From positions 2,368,501 through 2,432,500 of the forward strand of contig OU744446.1 in assembly GCA_916610825.1 (NCBI GenBank): 64,000 bases of DNA, written 5' to 3'. The notes under the pieces are model-generated. The model did no database searches and had not been told where the DNA came from. It saw only the letters and a program-made list of their open reading frames with translations. Every line of letters begins with the position of its first letter. Position 1 is the stretch's first letter. A program made the translations under genes and the position numbers. Below are positions 37,101 to 52,100 of the stretch, piece after piece. This DNA is from Haliclystus octoradiatus. Lineage: Eukaryota; Cnidaria; Staurozoa; Stauromedusae; Haliclystidae.

Positions 37101-40100
37101 GCAACATTGAAAATACCAGAAAATGATGCTTTAGTATCATTCAAATCACAAGATATTCTAGTTGATGAAGGAAATATGGCATCGGTTGTTATCACATTGA
37201 ATAGAATCATGCCTTCTGATATAGATGTGAGTTATAGAACAGAAGATATATCGGCTATTTCTCCAGCTGATTTTACTGCCCATGGTAATACAACAATTCG
37301 ATTTCAAAGTGGGGAAGTAGAAAAAGTTATTTTAATCAACACAAATAATGATTCATTTGCTGAGAAAGCTGAGAGCATGATTGTACGTCTTCTAGCATCA
37401 ACGGGAGACACCGTTTTTTCATCTCAACGCACAGCAACTGTGACAATTAAAGCGAATGATTTAGCAAGTGGTACCTTTGCCTTGATTGATAATGGCCAAC
37501 CCATGATTGTAAGAGAAGGAGACATCTTAAAAATTGGGTAAATATCTTGGAGCATTGAAAGTTATGTTGTTGATACAGCTGCCAAAATAATTGAACTTTG
37601 ATCTAAACTGGCCAACAATAATAACAATTGACATTATTATTAATTGCAAGGTTTTTCTTTTCTTGATTCCTGCTGATCACTTATAATTATTGATGTCTTT
37701 GAGCTCTCCTTACGAAAATAATTCAGGAGTTCATAAAGTTCCGGTGTTTTTTGCAGGGACATATTACCGAGACAATAGGGAGCTCAAAACATGATAGGTT
37801 GTGACAATTTATCGATAACATAGCATCGTCAAGGAAATAGCTCAATTTGTTTTTATTTTCTCATAGTGTTCAACGTAGCGGTGGATTATTTGGGAACGTT
37901 TCTGTGTATTGGGAAGAATTAAACAACGCCAGTGTTCCTGTCATGCCATCAAAAGCAGAATTGAAACCAATGGTTGGATTTGTTCTTTTTGTAGAAGGGC
38001 AACAATCAGGTTTTATTGAAGCTAAAGCAAAAATGGATGGTTTACCAGAGCTTAACGAAACACTCATTATCCAATTATTAAACACAACAGGTATCAGAAA
38101 ATTTCTATGTTTCTATTTCTTCGATAAATCATTCTTTAAGGAAAATCATTTTCTAATCAATGTATTATTTAAACATATATCATTATATAAATATATTTAC
38201 AGCTAAATCTATTATTGCGGTCACCTTTATGCAACAATCACCTGTCTATAGTGGTCACTCTTGATATGTCTGGAATAATATTTTCTATGAATGACAACTC
38301 GATATATAAAGTTCACCCTTACATAGTGGTCAATTTATCTGCCTCTAATAGCTGGCTGTTCTATACAGCTATCATGTACTTCTATTGAAGTTTGTGAACC
38401 TGATATGAGCAATACCGGTACATAAATACATAGTACCTAAAAATGCATATGTCTTTATGTATGTGTGTTTGCGGTGGCTTTTTCGCAATTTTCTCAGACA
38501 TTTCAACAACAAATGAATGACTTTCTCATAAACAATTCTTTATTATACTATGCATCATTACAATCAAATTTTCAATATTCGTTAACTTCTCAAGCCCTAC
38601 TGTTCCTCTCATGACATTCTTATATTTATTATTACAGTACAATCTGTTAATCTTGGATATGAAGCAAGACTTAGTTCATCAGACACACTTCGTGCTTCTG
38701 TAACTATATTGGAGAACGATGATCCACGAGGTTTATTCAAATTTGCTCCTGAATCAAGAGATTTGACAATAACTGAAGATAGACTGATTGGCTATTCAAA
38801 CAACTCTAACATTTCATTGTCGGTTGAGAGAACGATGGGTTTATACCACAATGTTGAGGTAAGAGCAAATTCTTTATCCTTCAGCCAGTGTCACTTTTTT
38901 AAAAATATGAAGTATCAGTAAGAATCATCACCAACGTAACAGCTATCACACGTGGTTTCTTTTATGCATAGATTGTTTATTGCCAATGATTCTGTCCCAT
39001 CTTTTTTACTATCAATGTTAAATTTTTTTGAATCCAAATTCAGAAAGTTGAATGTTTTTGAAATTCCTTTTGTAACTAAAAAAATGCTACAATCCTTACC
39101 AAATTATAGATTTCCAACACTTTGGAATGGTTTCACTTATCCCTTTCCTGAAAATTTATATTCATCGCCTAATACTTTCATTAACTATATTCGAAAGAAC
39201 ATTATAAATCCTACTATTCCGTTTGCACTTACAAAGACTGCTACGTATGTTGTTAAATTGTATTTTTTGTTGTTGTGTGGTATGTTAACTTCTTAATTAC
39301 AATTAATTTTTGAATTTTCTTTTACTGTAGTTTAAATTCACCATTTTTGTTTTAACCTTTTACCCATGTGATTCATAAACTCTCTAGCGTCTCTCAATAG
39401 ACAAGCAAATTTTGCTTACGAGATGACGTTTACCACTGTATATCATATTTCATAAATCAATGTCTAGCCTGTAAATATCTTTTTATCATTTGGTTGAAGT
39501 AAAATTCTATTCTATTCTATTCTATCTCCAAAGCCAGACTCTGAAAAAGTTTGAGGCAATTTTTTGTTGATGCAAGAGGAGGTGTTGTCAACTTACCAAC
39601 TTTTCAACTTACCCCTGTGAAGTTATCACCCCCTGTGGAAAACAGTTTTTGAAAAATTCACAAACAATTCTTGTATAAATGATTTTAATAAATTGTTAGT
39701 GAACAAATGAACTTTTTTGCAATGAGTCAAATGCTTCTAAATCTAGACACAGAAAAAAAATATAAGGGTCGCCTTATTAAAAGTCAAAAATCAAAATTTT
39801 TAGCTTATAACTTGTTACACTAAGTGACTTGATTACTTTGCTAAATTGTTTTTAATAAGCAGATATAACGGAGAATCAAATCTTGAAAAACGGAGAATGA
39901 AAGTCAAGTGACATCATACTGTAAAACTTATTATCACAACAAATGAACGCGATAAGCTAGATCACCACAACTATCAAGAACTCGTTCTTAAGAACAAAGT
40001 AAATTTTAAAATTGTGTTGTTGTTATGGACGAATGCTCGATATATGCCGTGATATTATCTCGCTCATTCATCGTGATAGAATTTTTTACAGCATGTATGT

Positions 40101-43100
40101 ATGTATGTATTTCTGATTCGTTTGAGCAGGTCGAGATCCTGGCAGCACTTGGCTGATGTGGACCTGCTTTAAATTTTGATATATACAAGGGGTAGAAAAG
40201 CGCAAAGGCTTTATACTTCTAATAATCATTGCTAATATTTACATGCTTATATAATTTTACTCTATGTGTAAACTGAATGAAACGTTAACTATGTCTTCAA
40301 ACAAACAAATATTAACTTTAATTCTAACTAGGTTTATTTTTTTTATTTTTTTTTTTTTTAGATTATGCTATATATATTTTATGGGAATATGTTGTCATTT
40401 AACTTTTATAACAGAGCCACCGTTGCATTAATAATTGTTTTCTCTATTTTCAGATTCTATGGCAAACATTTTATGCTTCATCTGTTGATGGTGTTCCATA
40501 TAGATTATGGGACGCTTTCTTTCAAGGAATGCCAATGAATAATTTATCAACAATTCAAAGTCGGAAGAGTACAACAACAACTGCCTATTTGTTTGATGGT
40601 ATTGATGGTAAGATAATAGGGTCAATATAAAATTCAAGATTTTGAACTTAACTTGGGTGCCTTGACTTGATTAAGTTTTTACGACAAATTGATAAGCATG
40701 TTTTGAGAATTGAAAAAGTGACAGTGTTTTGAATCTTGAAAAACGGAATTTCAAAGTTAAGTGATGTCATAATGTCTGATCATGACAAGTGAGCGTGACA
40801 TTATCACAACCGCTATCGACCATTCGTTCATTTAAAAACAATGAATAATTTCGAAAATCGTGTTGTTGTCAGCTGACGAATGCTTGATAGCTGTCTTGAT
40901 ATTTTTTATTCCTTTTTTTAAATGACGATGATATGATGTATGGTATCAAAAATTTTTCTCCAGCCACTGCTCATGGTTTTTCGTCGCTTGCTGATCTGTA
41001 TCTTTTTTTCTTTATTTTTTTTTTAAATCTTAATACACTTTGATGACAGCAAAACCTAGAAGAATGCGTAAAATTTCATGGATTTCATGAATTTCATTTC
41101 ATTTAGTTTGCATTTTTCAAATTTAAGTATTGTTATCATTTTCATGGTGTTTTCGCAATTATTTCATAACATTTTCATGGTTATGGTGTAGGTAGTGATA
41201 TGAAGGTGTAATGGAACCTTTTAATGCAAAATGTGTAATGCTATATCATTCATTTGTAAGAGAATAGTTTATATCAACTTCAATTATTTCACTATGGTTT
41301 AATACCACCATGACAGTTTTGTTAGTTACACTGGTATCAACTGCTGTTGCAGAACGCAGTTTGATGCACAGCTTGATGTCCTCTGTGGTCATGTGAGCGT
41401 TCTGCAGGTCACCCCCATCTTGGTCGAAGAAGCTGCCTGGCAGACCCAAAGGGAAATCCAGAAGCTTCCCATTGCCAACCTTTTGACAAATAAATTAAAA
41501 GATTATTGGTATAGTTTTATTGTTATACACGTATTGAAAATTACTAATCGCGCATGTGAAATTGAGGATTCTCCTTTTTGTATCAACTTACATTCGACAA
41601 CAACTGTGTAACATTTTCATCATCAGTTATTGTGAATCATATGTTTGCCTTTGAAAAATAGAACAAATGAAACTTTCATTAAATCCCTAATATCGGAACG
41701 CTGCCTACAAAACTCCACACAAACACTCTCCAATTTGTGATTCAAGATGAATTTGAATGTCATGATTTGGCCATGACTCGGCTTTGACAAATGGTAACCC
41801 GGGTTATCAAGAACATTGCTTTGAATCATGCTTTCCAATACTGCATTGAACGATATGCGGGTTATTTGTTGGCCAAGATATGCACAATATTTTTTGCCAA
41901 TATTGAACAATACACGTGATCAAGATATTTTTATTTCATAAATTAAGTATTGAACACTTTCTTGTGCCATACGGGTTATATAAACACTCGAGTTGATGTG
42001 AGGTACTTGTGTTTATATATAACTTATATCGCACAGAAAGTGTTTAATATTTGTATATTATCAATCTCAGATTTATTTTGAATGACAACTTTACAACTTC
42101 AGATTGTGCAATGATAATTATTATTAATGATGAGGTCAAATTATATTCTAAAATATCACAAAGGTTTTCTGCGATCTGATTGGTCGAAAGAGCGTGCATG
42201 AAATCCTAGGGTAAAACATGGCTCCGAAAACCGGGAAAAACCGCAAGCTTCAAATACTTTGATCTGTGATAAAATACAGAATTTATAACTTTTTGATAAC
42301 AATCCAATAAATATCTCAACAATGGCTACAATTTACAAAACGACATTTAGCTCAAGATGTTTAAATTTATTGAAAAGCGTGGTAAATGAGTTATTGGTCG
42401 TGTAACATGCAAAACAAAAACACGGAATGAAAGACAATTATAGCCTTTATAGGCTACACTGTTTCAAGGTGAACCTAAAATTTAAATAACAATTACTGCA
42501 TTAATTTGCTAAAGAACTATTGTACCACTTATATTACAGACGTTCTTGTATATGTCTTTCTTTATTCGACAAAATCTATCTTGTTGTGGGATTCTCTTTG
42601 CTTGGTTTATGAATTGAAATTGAATTTTAAATTGTGAATTCATGAATTGAAAATTCGCCGTCGAATGAGATTCCGACATTTGTTTTATTTTAGAAAAGGG
42701 TTACCACATGCTTGCAAATGTTTGTATTCATATTTACCAAACTCGAAAAAGTTGAGACACTCGGGAAGCTAAAAATCACTCTCTCGGAGCTCGTGATTTT
42801 TTAGCGCTTCACTCGTGTCTTCCAACATTTTCTCGTTTAGTAAATATGAATACAAACATGGCAAGTATGTGGTAACCCTTTGCTCATGCATGGAAAAGAT
42901 ATTGGTTTGACTGTTTGTTAATTGGTACTTAGCATTGATATTATTTATGTTTTAATTTGCATCCAGATTATTTTCTTTTGGAAAGTACGAAACAACCATC
43001 GACTCAAGACGTTTCACAAGGCTTTACAATAACAGCATGGATACTACCAACTATAGATACTAATGGAACTATCTTTTCAAAGTCGCAGATGGAACAAAAT

Positions 43101-46100
43101 GGTTATAAAGAATACTTAAATGTTCATTTAACGGTACCAGATACTGTGAAATCAATTGAAGTCTCATTTATTACCAATGGAAAGGAAAATAGCTTCCTGG
43201 TAAGTTAAGTATAATTTGCTTGGATCAATCCATGGGAAGTATGTTCTTGAAGGTGTAACCCCCTGCGAAAATCAATTCAGGAGTTGATTAACGCTAAATG
43301 GCCCCAATTTTCATGAACGTTTAAAAACTTTTCGTAAATATTTTTACTAAAAATGATAATTCATAATTTAGTGCCTGTCATGAATTTTCATTTAATTGTT
43401 GATGAAATGATATAATTTTGAACAACTGCCGCTAAGACAATCTTTGTTGAGTTCATAAACTGTTCATGAACCTCCAATACTGTTGATGAACAGTTCATGA
43501 ACTTTGAGAATATCCATGGACTGTTCATGAACACTGAATAAACAGTATACAAACATTAGATAACATAGTGAATAGTTGTTAATTTTCCAATCAGTTCCGA
43601 TTCACACATTTTTGAAAAAGATGTATGCTGTGAATGCAGTGGGCTGTGCAACTTTTATATCAGATAAAGGCGATACAACACAAGTCAAATATTCGCTCGA
43701 CCCTTAAGCGATACATAAACTTATAAATTGATTTCCGTAGTTGAATCTTATCGATTTAATTATTTATATAACCTTCAGGTGTATATACCAACAGACATTT
43801 CATTAAATAATGGTGATTGGCATTCAATTGCATTGTCAGTATCTGAAACTAAAACCAGACTATTTATTGACGGAAAAGAACAAAATCCACAGTAAGTAAT
43901 TAACATTATGCAATAGCTTAGTGCTTCGGAATTATGTAATAATAATTTGTTGACTTTGATGGCATTTGGCTGTGACGTAGTCACCTATAATTATAAACAT
44001 GTAAATACCTACTGTGATTATTGTGTAACTGCTAAAGTCATATGATCTTAATATAGTAATTGTAATGTATGTTGAAATATACTCAGTTCTATCAGACATA
44101 ATGCAAGCGTGTTCTCTGTCTAGAACGACACCACATTGGCAAAGGGAGTTGACTTCATTTATTACAGTTTTTGTATAAGAACTTACGTTATTGGTGGCAA
44201 AATTTTAATTGAGTACTCGATGCAAATATAAGAGCAGTATAGAAATAAAGTCAAAGATTAGTCGCTGTATTCGTTACTCAGAGTTTCACGCGATAACTCT
44301 CATCAGGCTGTTTTTATTCGTATAGTAAAGTAGTATAGTATACTAAAATGGTATAGTATAATATAGTATAGTATAGTATAGTATAGTATAGTATAGTATA
44401 GTATAGTATAGTATAGTATAGTATAGTATAGTATAGTATATAGTATATGATAGTAGAATGTAAAGTAAATATAGAAACAACCGTTCTGATGAGCGATATC
44501 CAGCAAAACTCTGAATAATGAAGACAACGTCTAATCTTTGACTTTACATGTATATATGTTTTGTTTTTATGTCTTCATAATACATTATTTCTAGCTGCCA
44601 AACTAAAGCACTGTACATATTATTTTCTAGGGGACCGTCAGGGATTGCTGCATTTATAGAAAGCGAATTGTATGTCGGTTGTTCATACCCTGGTGTTGAT
44701 CATTTCAAAGGCTCAATACAAGATGTTTCAATTTACCCAAAAGCCTTAACTGCAAGGTAAGCGATAACTACATGCCTTTGTCAATAATATAGACTACAAG
44801 ATGCTGAATGAAGCAAGATACTAACAACGTTTAATACTACGGTATACTAAAATCATATACCGGTATATACTTTATCGTTATACTTTTACTACACTTTTAC
44901 GTTATTATATACTACTATAAAGGAGGATTAGCTCTGATGGCAGAGCAACCGAACTTCAGACGGGATCATATCTGATCGACTGGTGGTTCAAATCCCCCTA
45001 AGGTCATTACTCAGCCTTGACTTTACCTCAAATATCAAATGAGTACCATCTAAGGATGGCAGATGGAAATGGTCCAGAGGGAATTGCATTGTGAGTAGCT
45101 GCGACGCATCGTTGCACATTGGCAATCGAGTCCTATCTGCCATAAAATCTGTTCTGATGAAATTGATCTGCAGTGTCGCAGGTCAGATCAGTAAAGAGCG
45201 TTTAAAATCATTGCTCTCAGCGAAAAAAGCCACACATCTGATAATAGGGGAGTGATACGGGTGCCTTCGGTAGGGCGACATTGTCTACGTTACTTATTTA
45301 CTACTATGTCTTGTTGTGGGTAATTGTAAAACATCGTCAAAAGTACTGTGTAGTTAATTAGAGGGTGAACTTTCGATAGCTTCATTTACTTGTTTCGTTC
45401 ATTGGTGTGCCGTTGGAATCATAGATGGATATGGGTAATGATGTAGAGACCAATTAGAGGGTTGAAAGCAAGTCCCGCCAACAAGGGCTTGATCACTGGG
45501 ACGGTAATATGGAGGACAACCTAGAAATCAAAACAAATGCATCATTAGCTAAAAATTGTTTAAATGCTCATGTTACCTTATTATGGTAATTATGATCAAA
45601 GATTTGCTAGTTAAACCTGCTGTCCATTTAAAGTTGAATGAAGTTCCTAGTATAGTACAATATTAAACATTTAGTATGTATAGTATATATATTCATTATA
45701 AAAATCATTGTCTGCATCTTATAACATTTGTCCTGTGATGTATATAAATACATTCTTTGTATTTTGGTGCTTGGTCGATGGGAGGTCAGCAGCCAACAAC
45801 AAACAACAATAGCTAGGATTTCCAAGAAAGCACCCCTGTCATCACCATCCATAAGCAGTCATCAGGCAGTATCTCTGAAACTCTAAGGCTGATTGAAACT
45901 CCAAGTTATGAGAAAGGCTATGGCCTTATTCTTGCTCTAATCTATGTACGCTCTGTTTTAACCCCTGTCCAAAAATCCATGAGTTCATGAACAGTCACGA
46001 AGAGTACATGAACACTTCTTGAACCGGTTCATGAACTGGTCCATGAATATGAAATTGCCTGAAAGTTCATGAACTTTTTTTGGCAGGGGAATAAACATTT

Positions 46101-49100
46101 AGCACTTTCACACACATCTGCGTATAGAACTGATCATTATATTTCTGTGTCTTTGTTTGTTTAGTGAAATGCGCGATGTTGGGGCTCAATTCACAGCTCT
46201 TTATCCAACTAATGGTTATCTATTTTACCCAGAGGGAATCAATCTCCAGAATTTCTCTATCGAATCAATTGATAATTCAATTCCAGAAGATAAAAAACAG
46301 TTTGCTATTAGAGTTGTTGATGTGAAAGGTGGTGCTAGAATTGATCGTCAAGATGCTACAGCAAAACTAGAAGGTAATTTCTTTTCTAGTGGAATGTTGT
46401 TTTGCAGAGACCAGATTTAAAAAAAAAACGTACAAGATTTTAAAACGTATGTTCTGCCAACCCAACTCTGGCGAAAAACAGTTCATAAACAGTTCATGAA
46501 AATCGAGGCCATTTAACGTTCATGAACTTTTCATAATAAGGTTGACTACTATATACAGGTGGTCGTTGTTCAGAGGTGCCCTTTATAACATTTTATAAAA
46601 TAGGAAGATTAATGCTTGAAATTCATTGATTCTAATTGGCCAATTGATCTCCACTCGTGTGTACTATTTTTACAAGAAATATTTATTTTATTTTTTTTTT
46701 ATTTTATTTAATACTGGCATTGAGTTGCATGACTACCCCGTGAACAAATTGTTGGGTTCATAGAATGTTCATGAACTGTTCATGAACTCCTGAACTGTTT
46801 TTCGCAAAGGAAAGAGGGAATGATGTCCAAGTGAAAAACGCAGTTATATCATATTGCCCTATTTTCATAAAATACTCCTATGAAGTTTTTTGTTGTTGTA
46901 TTCATAACATTTCATAATACATTACTTCATGGACTTCGATCATGGAAATAGTTATAGAGTTATCAATCCTGGGAATTCTTTAGCAAAAGAAAAAATTCAA
47001 AGCACCTCTACGCGTTAAATCTTCAAAATTAAATTATCCAAAGTAGATATTTCTAAGTATAGTAATGTTATTAGCTACATGTGAGTCACAATCATCTATG
47101 TATATTAAGTTTTATAATAGTTTAATCATTTTTTATAATAACTAAACTTTTGTAGCTCAATTATAAATGGAGATAATATTTTCTGTAAAAATCCCTCTTA
47201 ATAAATGAGTTAAAAAATTTTCGCTCGTAAACTTCCTTCAAGGATATCAGAATGGAAGAAAGCTAATCCCCTGCGAAAAACAGTTCAGGAGTTCATGAAC
47301 AGCTCAGGAGTTCATGAACTCCTGAATTGTTTTCCCAGGGGATTTGCTGGAAGCCGTATTGTATGCAGAATTGATGATGCTCCATTGTTTATTCACAGTT
47401 GAGAAAAGTGATTTTTCAAATGGTCTGTTTGGCTTTTCATCTTCACCATGTAGTCAAACAGCATCAGAAGATTCTCAAAATATTACATTTACGATCGATA
47501 GACAAAAAGGCTCTTTCCAAAGTGTCACATTGAATTGGCAGCTGATAACTCAAACCGGCGCACTTGCTACTGCTGATTTTGTATCTACTTCTGGTTCGAT
47601 TGTATTTGAACAAGCACAACGCAATAAGGTGATTTATTACTTTGTTATAACTATAAAATCGTTAACATTGCAGCATTCTATCCAAATCAGAAATAGATCT
47701 TGAAGATCATAATTTCAGTTACAGTTCAACCGGTAGACAACAACAACCAGCTATGAGAATAGATAAAATGGCAAATACATACATGTGGTTGTTGTTTAGA
47801 GGTGACCACAAAATATATTATAAATTATAAATTATAAAATAAAAAAGATTAATCCTAGAATGTTCATTGATTAGCTATTGTAAAAGCTACCCATTTATCA
47901 AATGGCCTATTTTTCATGAATTGTTCATGAACTGTTTTTAACAAATGAGCCATTTAACAATCATTTGCAGGGGCCCGAGTGTATCCTTGCTAATATCACC
48001 ATACCAGGGTGCAACCAAACATTATAATAAAAATTTGGTTGTGAAAATTGAATCGGAATAAATAGTTGAGATTGATAACTGTTTCCAAAACAGATAATGA
48101 TACTAATTAAGTGGGTTGTAATATCATCAGTAATAAAAATAGCAGGGTTAGACGTATTACTGATTCTTTCTACTTTATCATAGTTTACATTGCGCTATTC
48201 AACTATTTTCATGTTTATTTGGTTTTAGAATATTACAATTTATTCTTTGAATGATACATTGCCAGAACTTCAAGAGACGTTCGTGTTGAGGTTAACATCA
48301 GTTACATCTGAAGACGGTATTACAACAGCAACCCTGTCAAGTGGTGCTATTATCGATGTGACGAGATCTTCTTGTAATGTAATTATCGAAAGTAGTGATG
48401 ACCCTTACGGTGTGTTTCAACTTATGTCATCTAAACCGCCAAGTGGTGGACTGATTATTCCATCAATTAGTCATGTGAACATATCAGTGACAGAAGAAAG
48501 TGGTTTCGTCAAACTCTATATTGTACGAGCCCAAGGAGTGCAGGGTACGTTTCCCTTGTCATGTCATGAATGTCATACAGTGAAACCTGTATATAACAGC
48601 CAGCTACGAGAGATAGATTAACTGACCACTATAGACAGGTGGCCTTTATATACAGGTTCGATTCAATAGAAAATACTATTATAGACATTTCAGGAGTGAC
48701 CACTGTAAACAGGTGGCCGCTTTATAGAGGTGACCATTATAACAGGTTTGACTGTACTTATATTTGTTTGGAATGTCATGTCTCGTTATGTGTCACTGTC
48801 ATTATTATTTGTTCAGAAACTGGCTGAATAAGCATTTTGAAAACAGTTTGTTAAGTTATTTTATAACAATTTAGGTGTGAGCTTATCATGAAAACTTTCT
48901 ACTTATTTCAAGTTCATGGTTTACTTGTTGAAATGTCTGCAAAGTCAGAAAGTTTATCATTCCAATAGACCTGGAAAAATATTGAACAGTACAAAGCATA
49001 ATAGAAAAACTTAAAGTATTTTAAATAGCCGTTCCCATCAAAAATATTTTAATCATTTAATATGATTTTTCGATGTAATCAAATATTTTGTCCATACTGA

Positions 49101-52100
49101 AACGGCCGCCATCGAACCTTCATTTTTGTCTAACGCCCTATCATCTCTTTAATATAAATCAGTGGTATAGACCACTACATATGCTTGAAGAATATATGTA
49201 GATCATTGTGTTTCATCTCTTATAATATTTAGGTCAAGTTGGATGTGAATGGAGAACAAAGGCAATCACTGCCGTTGAAAACGTTGATTTTGCTGCCACT
49301 GTTTCAGTCGAAACCTTTCCTCCATTTCAAAATTCAATTGAGATTAATTTGGATATTCCTGATAATTCATTGCCTGAACTTGAAAAGACGTTCAGTGTTG
49401 AATTATTCAATCCTAGTGGTGGAGGTAGGTTCAGTGAAACCTGTTTATAACAGCCAGATATAAGATGTAGATAAATTGAGCACTATGTGCAGCTGGCCTA
49501 TATATATATAGCGTTGAGTTGATTCAATGAAAATACTATTTTAGACATTGCAAAAGTGAACACTATAGACAAATGGCTGCTGTATAGAGGTGACCTGCAT
49601 TATATATTTGACTGCGTATAACAGCCAGCTACGAGAGGTAGATGGACTGACCACTCCCCTGCAAAAAAATCCATGAGTTCATGAACAGTTCATGAACTTC
49701 ATGAACAGTTCATGAACTTCATGAACATTTCATGAACAGTTCATGCCTAGTTCATGAACATTTGTTTGCAGGTTCATGAACAGTTCATGAACATTACATG
49801 AACAGTCACAAAGAGTTCATGAACTGGTTTATGAACGTTAAATTGCCCAAAAGTTCATGAACTTTCATGTTCATGAACTCATGAACTTTTTTTCGCAGTG
49901 GCTTTATGAACATGGCCTATATTTACAAGGTTGATTCAGTAGAAAATACTATTTTTGACATTCATTATCGACAGGTTGGTGTTGTATAGATGTGACCGTT
50001 ATAAAAGGTTTTACTATAATGCTGTCATTCATTTAGACTCTTCAATATCAGGCACTCGTTCATGTAAAAAGGTTTAATGAGTTCATGAACGGCTCCGATG
50101 ATCTGATGTTAATACATTATGAATCATGGATATTTTGAATCGCTACTAAAAACCTGTTGAAAACATACTGGAATGGCATTGAGTACTGAAAACATACTGA
50201 AACTCACAACACTTTAGAATCTAAATAAAAACTCATTCTACTGAAAAACCACTGAAATGCACTTGAAATTTGAAAGCTAGAAAAGAGCCCAATTCAGTAT
50301 TCTATTCAGTAAGTTTTCAGTAATTTTTCAGTAGGCTTCCATATTTTCAAAATTCATTATGTAATTATAAGGTCATGCTAATCTGACCAAAAATTTATCA
50401 AGCTTGTGGTTTAGCTTCATATGGCATATTTTATGTTAGAGTAGCTCATTATAGATCATTACGTGCAGTTGGCTCTACCCAAGGTCATGTAACACACAGT
50501 TTGTAAGTTTATGGTCTTTTTGACTGTTTTAAACACTGTTCGTGGACATTATAGTTAAGCAGTTCATAAACAGTTCATATTTGAATAGTTGAATGAAAAT
50601 TGCTCTTTTCATAAACGTTGCCATAAACATGTCATGATAGTTCATTGTACAACGTGAAACTTGAGTTGTTTGCCTTTCATGAGCTTTATCAAATGTATTT
50701 CACTGGAGACCTCAAGCTTTGCAACTCACAGTCAATTAAATTGTAATGATGATCAATTTTTGTTCATTTACTTTTCTTCTTTATATCTTTAACGCTGCTG
50801 CAGCTTCTTATTCTATTTTCTCTTTCTTTTTGAATTTATGTTTTTTTTTATATCTCCCACAGCACGTCTCGGGAAAGGATCTATGGCTTACATAACAATA
50901 CTACCAAGCGATGATGCCTTTGGTATATTCAGTTTGATGTCATTGGATATCGTAAATTTCAAAGAAGGTGACAACGTTGTCATACCTATTACACGTCAAG
51001 CAGGTGCTCTCGGACCAGCCACATTGCAATGGAGGGTAACAAATATCAAATCTGAATCAGAAATTAATCCATATTTTGGAAATGTAACAATTGCCAAAGG
51101 AGAATATTCAGGATTGATTCGATTTGCAGTTATTGATGATGAGGTAGGTACATTCATAAATATGTTTACAAAATAGTAATCTTCTTTATATGTTAGTAGC
51201 GACAAGTAAAACACACAATAATTTGCAACATTTTCCATTTATTTACAAATCATTATCAGGCAAATAAAATATAGATATGCCTGACGTTGATTCAAGAATA
51301 AATTGAAGTAGACTGAGTGCCACATAACTAAAACGGCAGGTTTCTCCGGGCAACTTGAAATTCACATAAAAGTGTAACAATTAAACAACTAAACAACTAC
51401 CGGTACCTAATTCTTGTTTTAGTCAAATTTTATTATGGAGCTCACCAGATATCACGGTCAGAGCCCTCTTACTTGATACATTTTATGTTTTCGTCATGCT
51501 TCTATGGGTTCACAAAATCTTTGGAGAACAAAAGAATCAAAGACCATGAAGCTCACATCCAGCATTTTCTCAAAATGATAAGAAGGCTTTGACCGTGAAT
51601 CATGAAATATAAATTGGATTTTTGAAGGGTTTACAATAGAATGTAATTTAAACAAGAAATAGGTAATTGTTTAGCATATTTTTATGAACACTTTTATGTG
51701 ATTTTCAAGTTCCTGAAGAAACCTGCCGTTTTAGTTCTGTGGCGCTCGGTCTAAAGCTGTTGCAAATTATTGTGTGTTTTATTTTTCACTACTCAGTATA
51801 GTGAGATTAAAATTGAGTACCTCTCATTCAATAATGAAATTCCTCCTCCGAAAACAGTTCAGGAGTTCATGAACAGTTTATGAACAGTTCATGAACAGTT
51901 CATGGACGTTAAATGGGCCCAAATTTTCATCAACTGTTCCTGAATTGTTCATGAACTCCTGAACTGTTTTTCGCAGGGGTCAGAGTAGATTATATGGAGT
52001 AATACATTTAAACAGCAGACTTACCCCTGTGAAACAATTTTGTGAGTTCTTTAACTTGTTCATGAAGGGTTCATGAACTCTTCGTGACTGTTCATGAACT

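Noticed and set aside
44940-45000. Possible tRNA gene (A and B boxes)
   Set aside because: The acceptor stem does not close and the head is fused to a repeated body found four times, so it is a SINE head.
45628-45852. 74-codon minus-strand ORF in intron 20
   Set aside because: Low-complexity AT-rich translation with no motif; nothing supports coding.
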